From the NCBI GenBank assembly GCA_030831165.1, contig JAURLP010000026.1, positions 1-64,000 of the forward strand: a stretch of 64,000 nucleotides of DNA, read 5' to 3'. Source of the DNA: Gammaproteobacteria bacterium. GTDB taxonomy: Bacteria; Pseudomonadota; Gammaproteobacteria; Pseudomonadales; Pseudohongiellaceae. Positions 24,793 through 33,267 of the stretch are shown here, one piece after another. Position 1 is the stretch's first letter; every line of letters starts with the position of its first letter. A program made the position numbers and the translations under genes. Under the pieces are notes generated by a model. It was not told the DNA's origin and made no database searches. It saw only the letters and a list, made by a program, of their open reading frames with translations.

Positions 24793-26928
24793 ATGCGAAA
24801 TTACAAATTACCTTTAGCCTTATGCTTTAGTTTTATCCTTTGTATTTCTCTTGCCGCTTGCAGTGCTGAGCAAGAGAGCAATGCCAATTCAATTATCCAG
24901 TCAAGCCCGGAAAGTAATGAGGCTCAGTTAAACAACGATAATATAAGCGGTATGGTTACCAGTACGGCAGGACCCGAGGCTGGAGTTTGGGTAATAGCCG
25001 AGACTGATGAACTGGAAACTCGTTATTCCAAAATAGTCGTAACTGATGATGATGGTCGCTACTTAATACCCGACTTGCCACCAGCTTCCTATCAGGTCTG
25101 GGTAAGGGGGTACGGTTTATCTGATTCTGCAAAAGTAGTCGCCAAGCCCGGCGATCAGCTAGACCTGTTAGCCACTATTGCTCCTGATGCGGCTTCGGCC
25201 GCTGAAATATATCCGGCGGCATACTGGTATTCCATGGTTGATTTGCCGACAGACGAAGAACTGTCCAACTTAAATGGTGGGATGAATTTTTACCTGACTT
25301 GGGTAAAAAACATGGGCTGTATTGGTTGTCACCAGTTGGGTCAGCTTGCCACCAGAACGATTCCTCAAGAATTCAGCAGTTTGGGTACCTCGCATGAAGC
25401 CTGGATTAGACGCATGCAATCTGGGCAGGCTGGCAGCCAAATGGTAGGAATAGCGGCGGGACAATTATTAGGCTTACCCTATAAATATTTAAGTGATTGG
25501 ACAGATCGCGTTGCTGCAGGAGAGCTGCCGTTGACTCAACCAGAGCGTCCTAGTGGACTGGAAAGAAATGTTGTAATGACAGTTCGTGATTGGGCAACAG
25601 AGAAGGCTTATCTTCATGATTTAACGGGGACAGATAGACGTAACCCCACAGTTAACGGCTATGGCCTGCTCTATGGCTCTCCAGAATTGAGTACTGATGA
25701 ATTTCCAATGCTTGACCCAATTGCCAATACCGCTACCAGCTTCACGGCACCGGTAAGAGATGCAGATACTACGAGTACTTTTGAAGATCCTGTGGTCATG
25801 CCTTCAGCCTATTGGGGTGATGAACGCATTTGGGATAGTAAAGCCAATACCCATAATCCAATGCTGGATGCCACTGGCAGGGTTTGGTATACAGCGCGTA
25901 TCAGGAATAATCAAAATCCTGACTGGTGTCTGGAGGGTTCAGATCATCCTTCAGCACAAGTTTTTCCCAATGATAATTCGTCCAGGCAATTATCTGTTTA
26001 TGATCCAGAAACTGAAGAATACACCTTTGTAGATACTTGTTTTGGTACGCATCATTTGCAATTTGCGGAAGATCAGAATAATACCTTATGGACCAGTGGG
26101 GGAGGCCCAGTTGTCGGGTGGCTTAATACCAATTTGTTTGACGAAACCGGAGATGCTGAAGCGGCGATTGGCTGGTCACCTTTTATTGTTGATACCAATG
26201 GCAACGGTGTACGCGATGAATGGGTAGAGCCTGGACAGCCGCTTGATCCTGAAAAAGACATGCGTTTTCCACAGGGTTTTTATGCAGTCATGCCGAATCC
26301 GGTAGATGGGTCTGTCTGGGGTTCTCAGGCCTTCAGTTATCCAGGTTCAATTTCCCGCTTTGATCCTGAAACACAACTCACCGAAGTCTATAGAGTGCCA
26401 TTACCGGGTTATGGTGTTCGAGGCGCAGATATAGATAGAAATGGGGTTGTATGGGTGTCTTTGGCGAGCGGCCATTTAGGGGAATTTGATCGTAGTAAGT
26501 GCTCTGCTGCTTTGAATGGTCCAGAAGCAACCGGCGGACATTGTGATGAAGGCTGGACTTTCCATCGGGCACCAGGGCCAGGTTTTGAGGATCGACCAGA
26601 AGAAAGTATTGAGTCCAGCTACTACACTTGGGTTGATCAGCATAACACGCTTGGTTTGGGAGCCAATGTTCCCATCCTCACGGCGAATCTTTATGATGGA
26701 ATACATGCCCTTGTTGATGGTGAGTTTGTGACGCTTAATTTACCCTATCCCTTGGGTTTTTATGCCAAGGGTATGGAAGGCAGAATTGATGATATTGATG
26801 CCGGCTGGAAAGGTCGGGGAATTTGGGCGACCAGCGGGGATAGGACTCCCTGGTTAAAAGAAGATGGAGTAGGCAGTAAGCCACTGGTTGTGCATTTTCA
26901 GATGAGACCCGATCCTTTGTCAGATTAG
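24793..26928 (+). CDS. Lipoprotein with carboxypeptidase-regulatory domain, c-type heme site and streptogramin-lyase-like propeller
   Basis: A 711-residue exported lipoprotein. The signal ends in lipobox LAA-C23, followed by a low-complexity linker. Residues about 50-125 form a carboxypeptidase-regulatory-like beta sandwich (GMVTSTAGPEAGVWV..., DDDGRYLIPDLPPASY). A cytochrome-like part follows with C176-IG-C179-H180. The remainder is a propeller with Vgb/streptogramin-lyase-like blades (ATGRVWYTARIRNN, DRNGVVWVSLASGHLGEFD). Proteins of this design are found in marine bacteria with PQQ dehydrogenases; their function is not established. Start: GGGAG at 24781-24785, 7 bases before ATG 24793, leading straight into the lipoprotein signal, is far better than the ATG at 24673. 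Confidence 0.8.
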   Translation: MRNYKLPLALCFSFILCISLAACSAEQESNANSIIQSSPESNEAQLNNDNISGMVTSTAGPEAGVWVIAETDELETRYSKIVVTDDDGRYLIPDLPPASYQVWVRGYGLSDSAKVVAKPGDQLDLLATIAPDAASAAEIYPAAYWYSMVDLPTDEELSNLNGGMNFYLTWVKNMGCIGCHQLGQLATRTIPQEFSSLGTSHEAWIRRMQSGQAGSQMVGIAAGQLLGLPYKYLSDWTDRVAAGELPLTQPERPSGLERNVVMTVRDWATEKAYLHDLTGTDRRNPTVNGYGLLYGSPELSTDEFPMLDPIANTATSFTAPVRDADTTSTFEDPVVMPSAYWGDERIWDSKANTHNPMLDATGRVWYTARIRNNQNPDWCLEGSDHPSAQVFPNDNSSRQLSVYDPETEEYTFVDTCFGTHHLQFAEDQNNTLWTSGGGPVVGWLNTNLFDETGDAEAAIGWSPFIVDTNGNGVRDEWVEPGQPLDPEKDMRFPQGFYAVMPNPVDGSVWGSQAFSYPGSISRFDPETQLTEVYRVPLPGYGVRGADIDRNGVVWVSLASGHLGEFDRSKCSAALNGPEATGGHCDEGWTFHRAPGPGFEDRPEESIESSYYTWVDQHNTLGLGANVPILTANLYDGIHALVDGEFVTLNLPYPLGFYAKGMEGRIDDIDAGWKGRGIWATSGDRTPWLKEDGVGSKPLVVHFQMRPDPLSD

Positions 26929-26985
26929 TATTGGGGTAACAAGTTTGCTTACTATAATGAAAGTTGTTTAATTGAGGGGTATCTT

Positions 26986-27228
26986 GTGGCGATTAGACCA
27001 GAGTTTATTGAAGAGTTAAATTTACTAAGTTTATTTAACCTGGATAGTATTCAGGAAGGCATAAAAATTCATCATGAAGCTGGTGCTGATAAAATTGCAG
27101 CAGCTGAGCGCCTGTTCGATAAGGGAATCATTACCCAGATTGACGGGGGTTATTTAACTAATCTGGGCATCGAGGCCGCTGAGCATGCCCATGCCCTGAT
27201 TAATATACTTATGCTGGTCGAGCACTAG
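26986..27228 (+). CDS. TIGR02647-family small protein
   Basis: An 80-residue protein matching the gammaproteobacterial TIGR02647 family of unknown function. Typical features are the LALFNLDS-like LLSLFNLDSIQEGIK-HH start, AAAERLFDKGIITQ and DGGYLTNLGIEAAEH. The second half looks like a winged-helix or MarR-like wing (GYLTNLG), which hints at nucleic-acid binding, but this is only inference. Start: GTG at 26986 with GAGGGG at 26974-26979. It sits 57 bases after the lipoprotein gene and is convergent with the next gene. Confidence 0.8.
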   Translation: MAIRPEFIEELNLLSLFNLDSIQEGIKIHHEAGADKIAAAERLFDKGIITQIDGGYLTNLGIEAAEHAHALINILMLVEH

Positions 27229-27270
27229 TAGTTTTAATACCAGTGCTACTCTTATTTTAGTACTAGTCGA

Positions 27271-27795
27271 TCAATTCCCGATAGTAATGTGCATTACATA
27301 TTCTTTTTCGTTGGGAATGCCGCCGCCACGTAATTCGCGAATGGAATTATCAAAAAACTCTTCTACAAATTCCATGGGTTCTAGACCGCGACGGACCAGT
27401 AGTTTCACTTCATGAACGTCGCCAGCAGCCAGAGAGTCATCTATGTCATTTAACTGGATATGAATACCCTGCGCCCGCATATCCAAGCGCTCACCAGGAA
27501 GTAATTCAATATATTCCAACTCCTGATTATTGCTGCCTAAGATGGTAGCGTTTTCAAAAATATCACTCGTCACATTCAATAGCAGAATAGGCTCATAGTG
27601 GAAGTTTGTCATGGTGAAATAAGCCCTTGTTGAATCGGATCCTGCTGCTGGGGCTTCAATATGGGAGCTTTCTACCCCTAAAAAGCCAGGAATGAGCAGC
27701 GGCTCAGCCAATACGGATGATTGACTAAGTATGGTCAAAGCAGACATTACGAGCGCCTTTCGGAATAAGTTAACTAAGTTGAATTTCATGTTCAT
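27271..27795 (-). CDS. Exported PCu(A)C-like copper-chaperone fold, metal ligands degenerate
   Basis: A 174-residue periplasmic protein. The signal peptide spans about 1-30 (cleavage near VLA-E). The mature part follows the PCu(A)C domain plan: TRAYFTMTNFHYEPILLLNV, then LLPGERLDMRAQGIHIQL, then AAGDVHEVKLLV. True PCu(A)C proteins bind Cu(I) through an H-x10-M-x21-H-x-M set. Here the first His/Met segment reads ATILGSNNQELEYIEL and the last reads GIHIQL, so Met ligands are missing and only one His stays. A structural relative that does not deliver copper, or binds something else, is likely. A GAGGT site precedes ATG 27795. Confidence 0.65.
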   Translation of the reverse strand: MNMKFNLVNLFRKALVMSALTILSQSSVLAEPLLIPGFLGVESSHIEAPAAGSDSTRAYFTMTNFHYEPILLLNVTSDIFENATILGSNNQELEYIELLPGERLDMRAQGIHIQLNDIDDSLAAGDVHEVKLLVRRGLEPMEFVEEFFDNSIRELRGGGIPNEKEYVMHITIGN

Positions 27796-27985
27796 TTCTC
27801 ACCTCAAATAAATTAACGGTTTTAATGACTTCTAATTGGTTTTGTAGCCCTGAATTTATCACTTATCAGCATATTTACAAGCCATTTCATTATTTAATTT
27901 TGATTTTGAGCTTAACTTCCATGTAATTGCAGGTATCATCACTTTTGAACAAAAGTAACTCAATAATGATTAAGGTTTTTATTAA

Positions 27986-29641
27986 ATGAAAAAGAATATG
28001 ACTGGTGGCGAAGCCATGGCGCTGGCCGCAAAAGCCAACGGTATCAAGCAGATTTTTGGTATTCCAGGTGCCCAGATTTATCCCTTATTTGATGCTTTTG
28101 CAAGAGAGGATTTCGATGTCATAGTCCCCAGACATGAACAGACAGCGGGCTACATGGCCATGGGAGCGGCTAAATCAACAGGGCGGCCAGCAGCAATGGC
28201 TGTCGTCCCGGGGCCGGGCGTCCTAAATGCATCATCAGCACTTTGTACAGCAATGGGCAATTGCTCTGAAGTACTTTGCCTGGTTGGTCAGGTACCTTCA
28301 AGTTATCTAGGAGTTGGCAGAGGGCATTTGCATGAATTAGCGGATCAGGCCGGTACCCTTAGGAGTCTTATCAAAGATGCTGTTCGCATAGATAAAGCAG
28401 AGGATTCAACGGCTGTTATGAATGCAGCTTTTGAGACGATGACCAGTGGCCGACCCGGTCCGGTTTCGGTAGAGATGTGTTGGGATACCATGGCTGAGAG
28501 CTGGGATGTTGAAATTGGCCCTGGCGGACAGCAAGGAATTAAGCCTGAGCTGGATCTGGACAAGATTAAAGCAGCTGCGAAGGCTATCAGTAGTGCAAAA
28601 AACCCCATGATAATGTGTGGCGCTGGTGCTCAGGATGCCAGTAAGGAAGTGCTGGCTTTAGCAGAATTATTAAATTGTCCAGTGACCGCTTTCAGAAGTG
28701 GTCGAGGCGTTGTCGCTGAAGATCATCCTCTTTATGCGCCTCCGGTAGCGGCTCGAGTCTTGTGGGATGATTGTGATTTACTAATTGGGGTTGGTTCAAG
28801 GCTGGAAATGCCCTATATGCGCTGGGTTCCCGGCTCTGACTATCATCAGAAACCACAAGATGGCCGTACCCTGATTCGAATTGAAATTGACCAGGCAGAA
28901 CTTGATCGTTTTGTGCCGGATATAGGTTTGCTAGCTGATGCCGCTGAAGGCTGTAGTGCATTAATTTCTGAGCTGGAATCACAGCTTAAACCAAACCTTT
29001 CCAGAAGCCATGAGCTTGCTGAGATTAAAGCGAAGTCCTGGCAGCTTATACAAAAAGTACAGCCTCAAATGGACTATTTGAATACGATCAGGGAAGTTTT
29101 GCCGCGTAATGGCTGCTTTGTCCCAGAATTATCCCAGATGGGGTTTGCTACCTGGATAGGCGGCATGCCTATTTATGAACCAAGAACTTATATTTCTGAA
29201 GGTTTCCAGGGCACCTTAGGCTTTGGTTTCCCTACAGCATTAGGCGTAAAAGCGGCTAATCCTGAGCGCGCTGTGGTGTCAGTGAACGGCGATGGGGGAT
29301 TTATGTTTGCTATGCAGGAATTAGCCACTGCTGCACAATACAATATTGGGCTGATAACTCTGGTTTTTAATAACAATGCCTTTGGTAACGTGCGCCGTGA
29401 TCAGCAAATGGGCTTTGGCGGCAGGTTAATCGGCGCTGACTTAAAAAATCCTGATTTCATGCGACTGGCCGAAAGTTTTGGCGTTGCCGGATACAGGGTG
29501 TCTACCCCTGAGCAACTTAAACCTGTGCTGGCAAAAGCCATAGATGATAATGTACCCGCCTTAATTGAAATAAGCACTGTAACGGGTTCTGAAGCAGCGG
29601 CGTGGGAATTTATTAATATGTATGACACCCCCAAGTTTTAA
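27986..29641 (+). CDS. Thiamine-pyrophosphate-dependent carboligase/decarboxylase (acetolactate synthase family)
   Basis: A 551-residue TPP enzyme with the usual three domains. The Pyr domain has cofactor-activating E51 (PRHEQTAGYMA). A central Rossmann-like domain spans about 190-330. The PP domain has the Mg-TPP motif GDGGFMFAMQELATAAQYN (about 434-452) ending in NNNAFGN. Family relatives include acetolactate synthase, glyoxylate carboligase, oxalyl-CoA decarboxylase and benzoylformate decarboxylase; this one cannot be assigned by eye. No small regulatory subunit gene (ilvN) is nearby, which argues against a biosynthetic acetolactate synthase. Given the glyoxylate and 2-hydroxyacid enzymes in the window, a 2-keto acid substrate fits. 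The gene after it follows by 44 bases. Confidence 0.87.
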   Translation: MKKNMTGGEAMALAAKANGIKQIFGIPGAQIYPLFDAFAREDFDVIVPRHEQTAGYMAMGAAKSTGRPAAMAVVPGPGVLNASSALCTAMGNCSEVLCLVGQVPSSYLGVGRGHLHELADQAGTLRSLIKDAVRIDKAEDSTAVMNAAFETMTSGRPGPVSVEMCWDTMAESWDVEIGPGGQQGIKPELDLDKIKAAAKAISSAKNPMIMCGAGAQDASKEVLALAELLNCPVTAFRSGRGVVAEDHPLYAPPVAARVLWDDCDLLIGVGSRLEMPYMRWVPGSDYHQKPQDGRTLIRIEIDQAELDRFVPDIGLLADAAEGCSALISELESQLKPNLSRSHELAEIKAKSWQLIQKVQPQMDYLNTIREVLPRNGCFVPELSQMGFATWIGGMPIYEPRTYISEGFQGTLGFGFPTALGVKAANPERAVVSVNGDGGFMFAMQELATAAQYNIGLITLVFNNNAFGNVRRDQQMGFGGRLIGADLKNPDFMRLAESFGVAGYRVSTPEQLKPVLAKAIDDNVPALIEISTVTGSEAAAWEFINMYDTPKF

Positions 29642-29685
29642 GAAATATTAATTAATCCCTGTCGTAATAAGATTATTTATTTCAT

Positions 29686-30636
29686 ATGAAAAAGGCTCTC
29701 TATAAAACCTTAGATATCGTACTTTTACCCTTTGTTTATTTTTCGGCCTGGCTGTTAAAAGTTGTGCGAAAAAAAGGGGTGCATCGATTACCTAATATCA
29801 AGAGAGCTCTTTTCCAGGTTGGCGTTTTTCCTATACGCAATCATTATTATGAGCCGCAATTTGATTTTCGTGAGCCGCATAAAGATTTATCTTTAGACAG
29901 AAATCTCCCTGGTATTAAACTCAATGTTGAAGCTCAACTTATTCGTTTAAAAAAATATACCTATAGCAGCGAGTTGGAACATATTGCTTTAGAAAAAAAA
30001 GGTGAGCTTGAGTTTTACTTAAACAATGGCTCTTTTGGTCCCGGTGACGCAGAGTACTGGTACCAACTAATTCGAGATATCAAACCTAAAAGAATAATTG
30101 AAGTCGGCAGCGGCAATTCAACCTTGATGGCCATTAAGGCTATAGAAAAAAACCAGGCTGAAATAACCGGGTATTGCTGTGAACATACCTGCATAGAACC
30201 ATATGAAATGCCCTGGCTGGAAAAAACGCAGGTCTCTGTTCTCAGAAAAAAAGTTGAAGAAGTGGATATTGGGTTTTTTTCACAACTGGAAGAAAACGAT
30301 ATTTTATTTATCGATTCATCTCATGTGATTCGACCGCAGGGAGATGTTTTGTTTGAGTATCTGGAGTTGTTACCAACACTAAACAAAGGCGTGATTGTCC
30401 ACGTGCATGATATTTTCCTCCCAAAAAATTATTCAAAAGCATGGCTGGAAGAAAAAGTCACTTTATGGAATGAGCAATATCTGCTGGAAGCCTTCCTTAG
30501 CCATAATGATAGTTGGGAAATTATGGGTGCACTAAATTATCTGAGCCACAAGCATTTTGATGAATTAAAGGGAGTGACTCCTTTCCTGACGCCTGCCCAT
30601 GAGCCGGGTTCTTTTTATATGAAAAAGATTGCCTAG
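29686..30636 (+). CDS. Class I SAM-dependent methyltransferase (Methyltransf_24-like)
   Basis: A 316-residue protein. Residues 10-26 form a hydrophobic segment that may anchor it to the membrane. The SAM motif I is IIEVGSGNSTLMA (about 138-150) and the acidic motif later is ILFIDSSHVIRPQGD (about 205-219), followed by VIVHVHDIF. This matches methyltransferase-24-type enzymes often found near polysaccharide or glycan genes. The target is unknown. It has no clear ribosome site before its ATG and lies 44 bases after the TPP enzyme. It converges with the PQQ dehydrogenase gene 47 bases on. Confidence 0.82.
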   Translation: MKKALYKTLDIVLLPFVYFSAWLLKVVRKKGVHRLPNIKRALFQVGVFPIRNHYYEPQFDFREPHKDLSLDRNLPGIKLNVEAQLIRLKKYTYSSELEHIALEKKGELEFYLNNGSFGPGDAEYWYQLIRDIKPKRIIEVGSGNSTLMAIKAIEKNQAEITGYCCEHTCIEPYEMPWLEKTQVSVLRKKVEEVDIGFFSQLEENDILFIDSSHVIRPQGDVLFEYLELLPTLNKGVIVHVHDIFLPKNYSKAWLEEKVTLWNEQYLLEAFLSHNDSWEIMGALNYLSHKHFDELKGVTPFLTPAHEPGSFYMKKIA

Positions 30637-30683
30637 CTTTGCCAGAAAAAAATTTATAAGAATAGTTTTCTGTGCTTAAGCAA

Positions 30684-32840
30684 TCACTCCTGGCTAGCTG
30701 CAAACTGCTGTCGCGTTAGGATGTAATGTCTTATTGCTTCAGCGTCGTCAGTGCTCAGTTCCGACCCAAAGCCAACCATGCCCATTTCCGCAAAAGCCCC
30801 TTCCAGAACCACAGAAGCCCAGGCTTCAGAACTTGCAGGAAAGGCACTATAACGTAAGTCTTGAATGACCCCGCTGCCCACCGCGCCGGCACCGTGGCAG
30901 GCGCCACAATAGCGGTCATAAACGGCAAAGCCCTGTTCAGCTAATGTTGTATCGACGCTGATATTTGAAAGATCGGGAACAACAGGTGTTGCCAATTCAT
31001 AAGCGGGAAGCATTGCTTCGCCGCCCAATTTAAAAGTCAGTATTCTGCTGTTTGCCAATGTAGGGCCAGAGTTCGTTGCAAGAGGACCTAAAATGATTGG
31101 CAGGATGCCTCCCCAGCCAGCCATCACAGTAATGTATTGTTCGCCATCAACTTCATAGCTTACCGGCGGAGCAACAATCGCGGTTTGGGTTGGGTATTCC
31201 CATAAGGAGGAACCATCATTGGCGGCATAGGCCTTAAGGAAACCGGCAGCAGTCCCCTGAAAAACCAGGTCGCCTGCTGTGGACAGTACACCCCCATTCC
31301 AGGGTCCGGGATACTGAACTCTCCAGCGTTCCTCCTGAGCCACAGGATCCCAGGCAGCCAGATGACCAAGAGTGGCTCCTTTTACGGCAAGAATAACCTC
31401 AGGATCGTCAGGAAGTCTGGCGACTTTGGTATCAATGCCTAAATTTGCAGCCAGGGTTTTCGGTTCAAAATCATTGTCGGCCATGTAGGGGAAACTGATT
31501 TCCTGTGCCGGTAGATACACCAGCCCGGTTTCAGGATTGAAAGACATCGGATGCCAGTTGTGTCCCCCCAGAAAGCTTGGAGACTGTAAAGATACTTCAC
31601 CGGTTTCCCAATATTTTGCAGAATCAAGTATATTGGGTCGGCCTGTCTCAGGGTCAATGCCATCAGCCCATGTGATTGGTACAAAATTCTCACCAGAAAT
31701 AAATTCACCTGTGATTCTGTCGATGACATAAAAGAAGCCATTTTTAGGCGCCTGCATAACCACTTGACGTAATTCGCCATCGATTTCCAGGTCAGCAAGA
31801 ATCATGTGTTGAGTAGCAGTATAGTCCCAGGCATCCCCAGGAGTGGTTTGGTAGTGCCAAACGTATTCGCCAGTATCAGCATCCAGAGCGACAATAGAAG
31901 AGACGAATAAATTATCACCTACGCCTTCGCTTCTAATTAAGGGATTCCAGGGTGATGAATTTCCCGTGCCTATATATAAAAGACCTAAGTCAGGATCATA
32001 GGCCATAGAATCCCAGGCAGTTCCTCCACCGCCTAAAAGCCACCATTCGCCTTGCCAGGTTTCTGCAGCCATCTCCATAGTGTCAGATTCGAAGCCATCA
32101 GCGGGGTTGCCGGGAACAGTATAGAAACGCCAGCGTTGTTCACCGGTTTCAATGTCATAAGCGGTGACATAGCCTCTGACACCAAACTCAGCACCACCAT
32201 TACCAATAAATACCAGTCCTTCAGCCACACGCGGTGCTCCGGTAATGGTATAGGGCTGGGATAAATCGACGGTAAGTACTGACCAAAGTTCTTCACCTGT
32301 CTGGCTATCAAGTGCGATAAGTCTGCCATCCAGCGTTCCAACAATAACGCGATCTTCCCACCAGGCAACTCCACGATTGACTGCATCACAGCATCCATGA
32401 ACGGCATGAGAGCGATCAACCTCAGGATCGTAGCTCCAAAGAGTCTCCCCAGTGCGAGCATCAAGTGCATGGACGATGCTCCAGGCAGTCGTGGTATACA
32501 TGATGCCATCAACAATGATTGGAGACGCCTCCTGGCCACGACTTCCAGGTAAGTCGACATACCAGGCCAGCGACAAATTCTCGACGGTATCCATGTTGAT
32601 TTCTTCCAGGGGGCTAAAACGTTGCTCAGACCAGGTTCTGCCATGAGCCAGCCAATCACCGGGTCTATTGTCAGCAGCAGCAATTGTTGGCGCCAATGGT
32701 GAAGCATTCTCCATGACAACCGAAGCTTCAGAGCTTTGTGTAGAATCAGTCTGTGCACCACAGCCCGATAACATTAAAGTTACGACTGTAATCAGTGATA
32801 ATGTAAGCAATTTTTTGTTATTTATTAGATCTTGTTGCAT
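30684..32840 (-). CDS. PQQ-dependent quinohemoprotein alcohol dehydrogenase, lipoprotein
   Basis: A 718-residue periplasmic quinoprotein with an eight-bladed PQQ propeller and a C-terminal cytochrome c domain. The lipobox LSG-C27 anchors it. The vicinal disulfide C150-C151 (VHGCCDAVNRG) that covers PQQ is present, as is the catalytic Asp region PGDAWDYTA. Heme site: YDRYCGACHGAGAVG near residue 650, with a later Met. It matches type II quinohemoprotein alcohol dehydrogenases: alcohol to aldehyde or acid, with electrons to periplasmic cytochromes. Start: ATG 32840 chosen, with GAG 8-10 bases upstream; GTG 32852 is the alternative. PQQ biosynthesis genes are not in the window. Confidence 0.92.
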   Translation of the reverse strand: MQQDLINNKKLLTLSLITVVTLMLSGCGAQTDSTQSSEASVVMENASPLAPTIAAADNRPGDWLAHGRTWSEQRFSPLEEINMDTVENLSLAWYVDLPGSRGQEASPIIVDGIMYTTTAWSIVHALDARTGETLWSYDPEVDRSHAVHGCCDAVNRGVAWWEDRVIVGTLDGRLIALDSQTGEELWSVLTVDLSQPYTITGAPRVAEGLVFIGNGGAEFGVRGYVTAYDIETGEQRWRFYTVPGNPADGFESDTMEMAAETWQGEWWLLGGGGTAWDSMAYDPDLGLLYIGTGNSSPWNPLIRSEGVGDNLFVSSIVALDADTGEYVWHYQTTPGDAWDYTATQHMILADLEIDGELRQVVMQAPKNGFFYVIDRITGEFISGENFVPITWADGIDPETGRPNILDSAKYWETGEVSLQSPSFLGGHNWHPMSFNPETGLVYLPAQEISFPYMADNDFEPKTLAANLGIDTKVARLPDDPEVILAVKGATLGHLAAWDPVAQEERWRVQYPGPWNGGVLSTAGDLVFQGTAAGFLKAYAANDGSSLWEYPTQTAIVAPPVSYEVDGEQYITVMAGWGGILPIILGPLATNSGPTLANSRILTFKLGGEAMLPAYELATPVVPDLSNISVDTTLAEQGFAVYDRYCGACHGAGAVGSGVIQDLRYSAFPASSEAWASVVLEGAFAEMGMVGFGSELSTDDAEAIRHYILTRQQFAASQE

Positions 32841-33267
32841 CAATAGTCTCACTTAATTGAAATAGTGATGGTGAAAGAGAAATTACTCCCAAAAATTTTA
32901 GAAGGATCTGGGATATAGGTAATTATAAATTTTTATGCGAGCGTTCTGTTTGGGTAGTTTCTGTGACAGATTAATGTGTGTTTTGTAATTATCTTTTAGT
33001 TGGCTCACTAACTCCTCCAAGTGGGACAGTAAATGATTATGGGCACAAAAAAACATATTACCTTAATTTTTAAAAAGGGAGGTTTTTTTCTGAAAATAAT
33101 TTTTAATTTTTTTTTATTGTTTAATAAGTAATGGCTTATTTACAGAGAATTTTATTGCGCCAACATATTAATTAGGATTTTAAAAAATATATGCTGGACG
33201 ATATGTGCTTCCATGTTTATTCTTTCTTCCCTTGGAGCACGATAATTAAAAGAATAGAGTGATTATT
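32841..33267. other. AT-rich divergent intergenic region
   Basis: About 430 very AT-rich bases between divergent genes, with long T and A runs at 33066-33118. It must hold promoters for the PQQ dehydrogenase and the esterase. No RNA, repeat or hairpin could be supported. Confidence 0.4.

Noticed and set aside
32033-32761. A 242-codon open frame on the minus strand, offset from the PQQ dehydrogenase
   Set aside because: It is a same-strand shadow of the dehydrogenase in another frame, with no domain or ribosome site.
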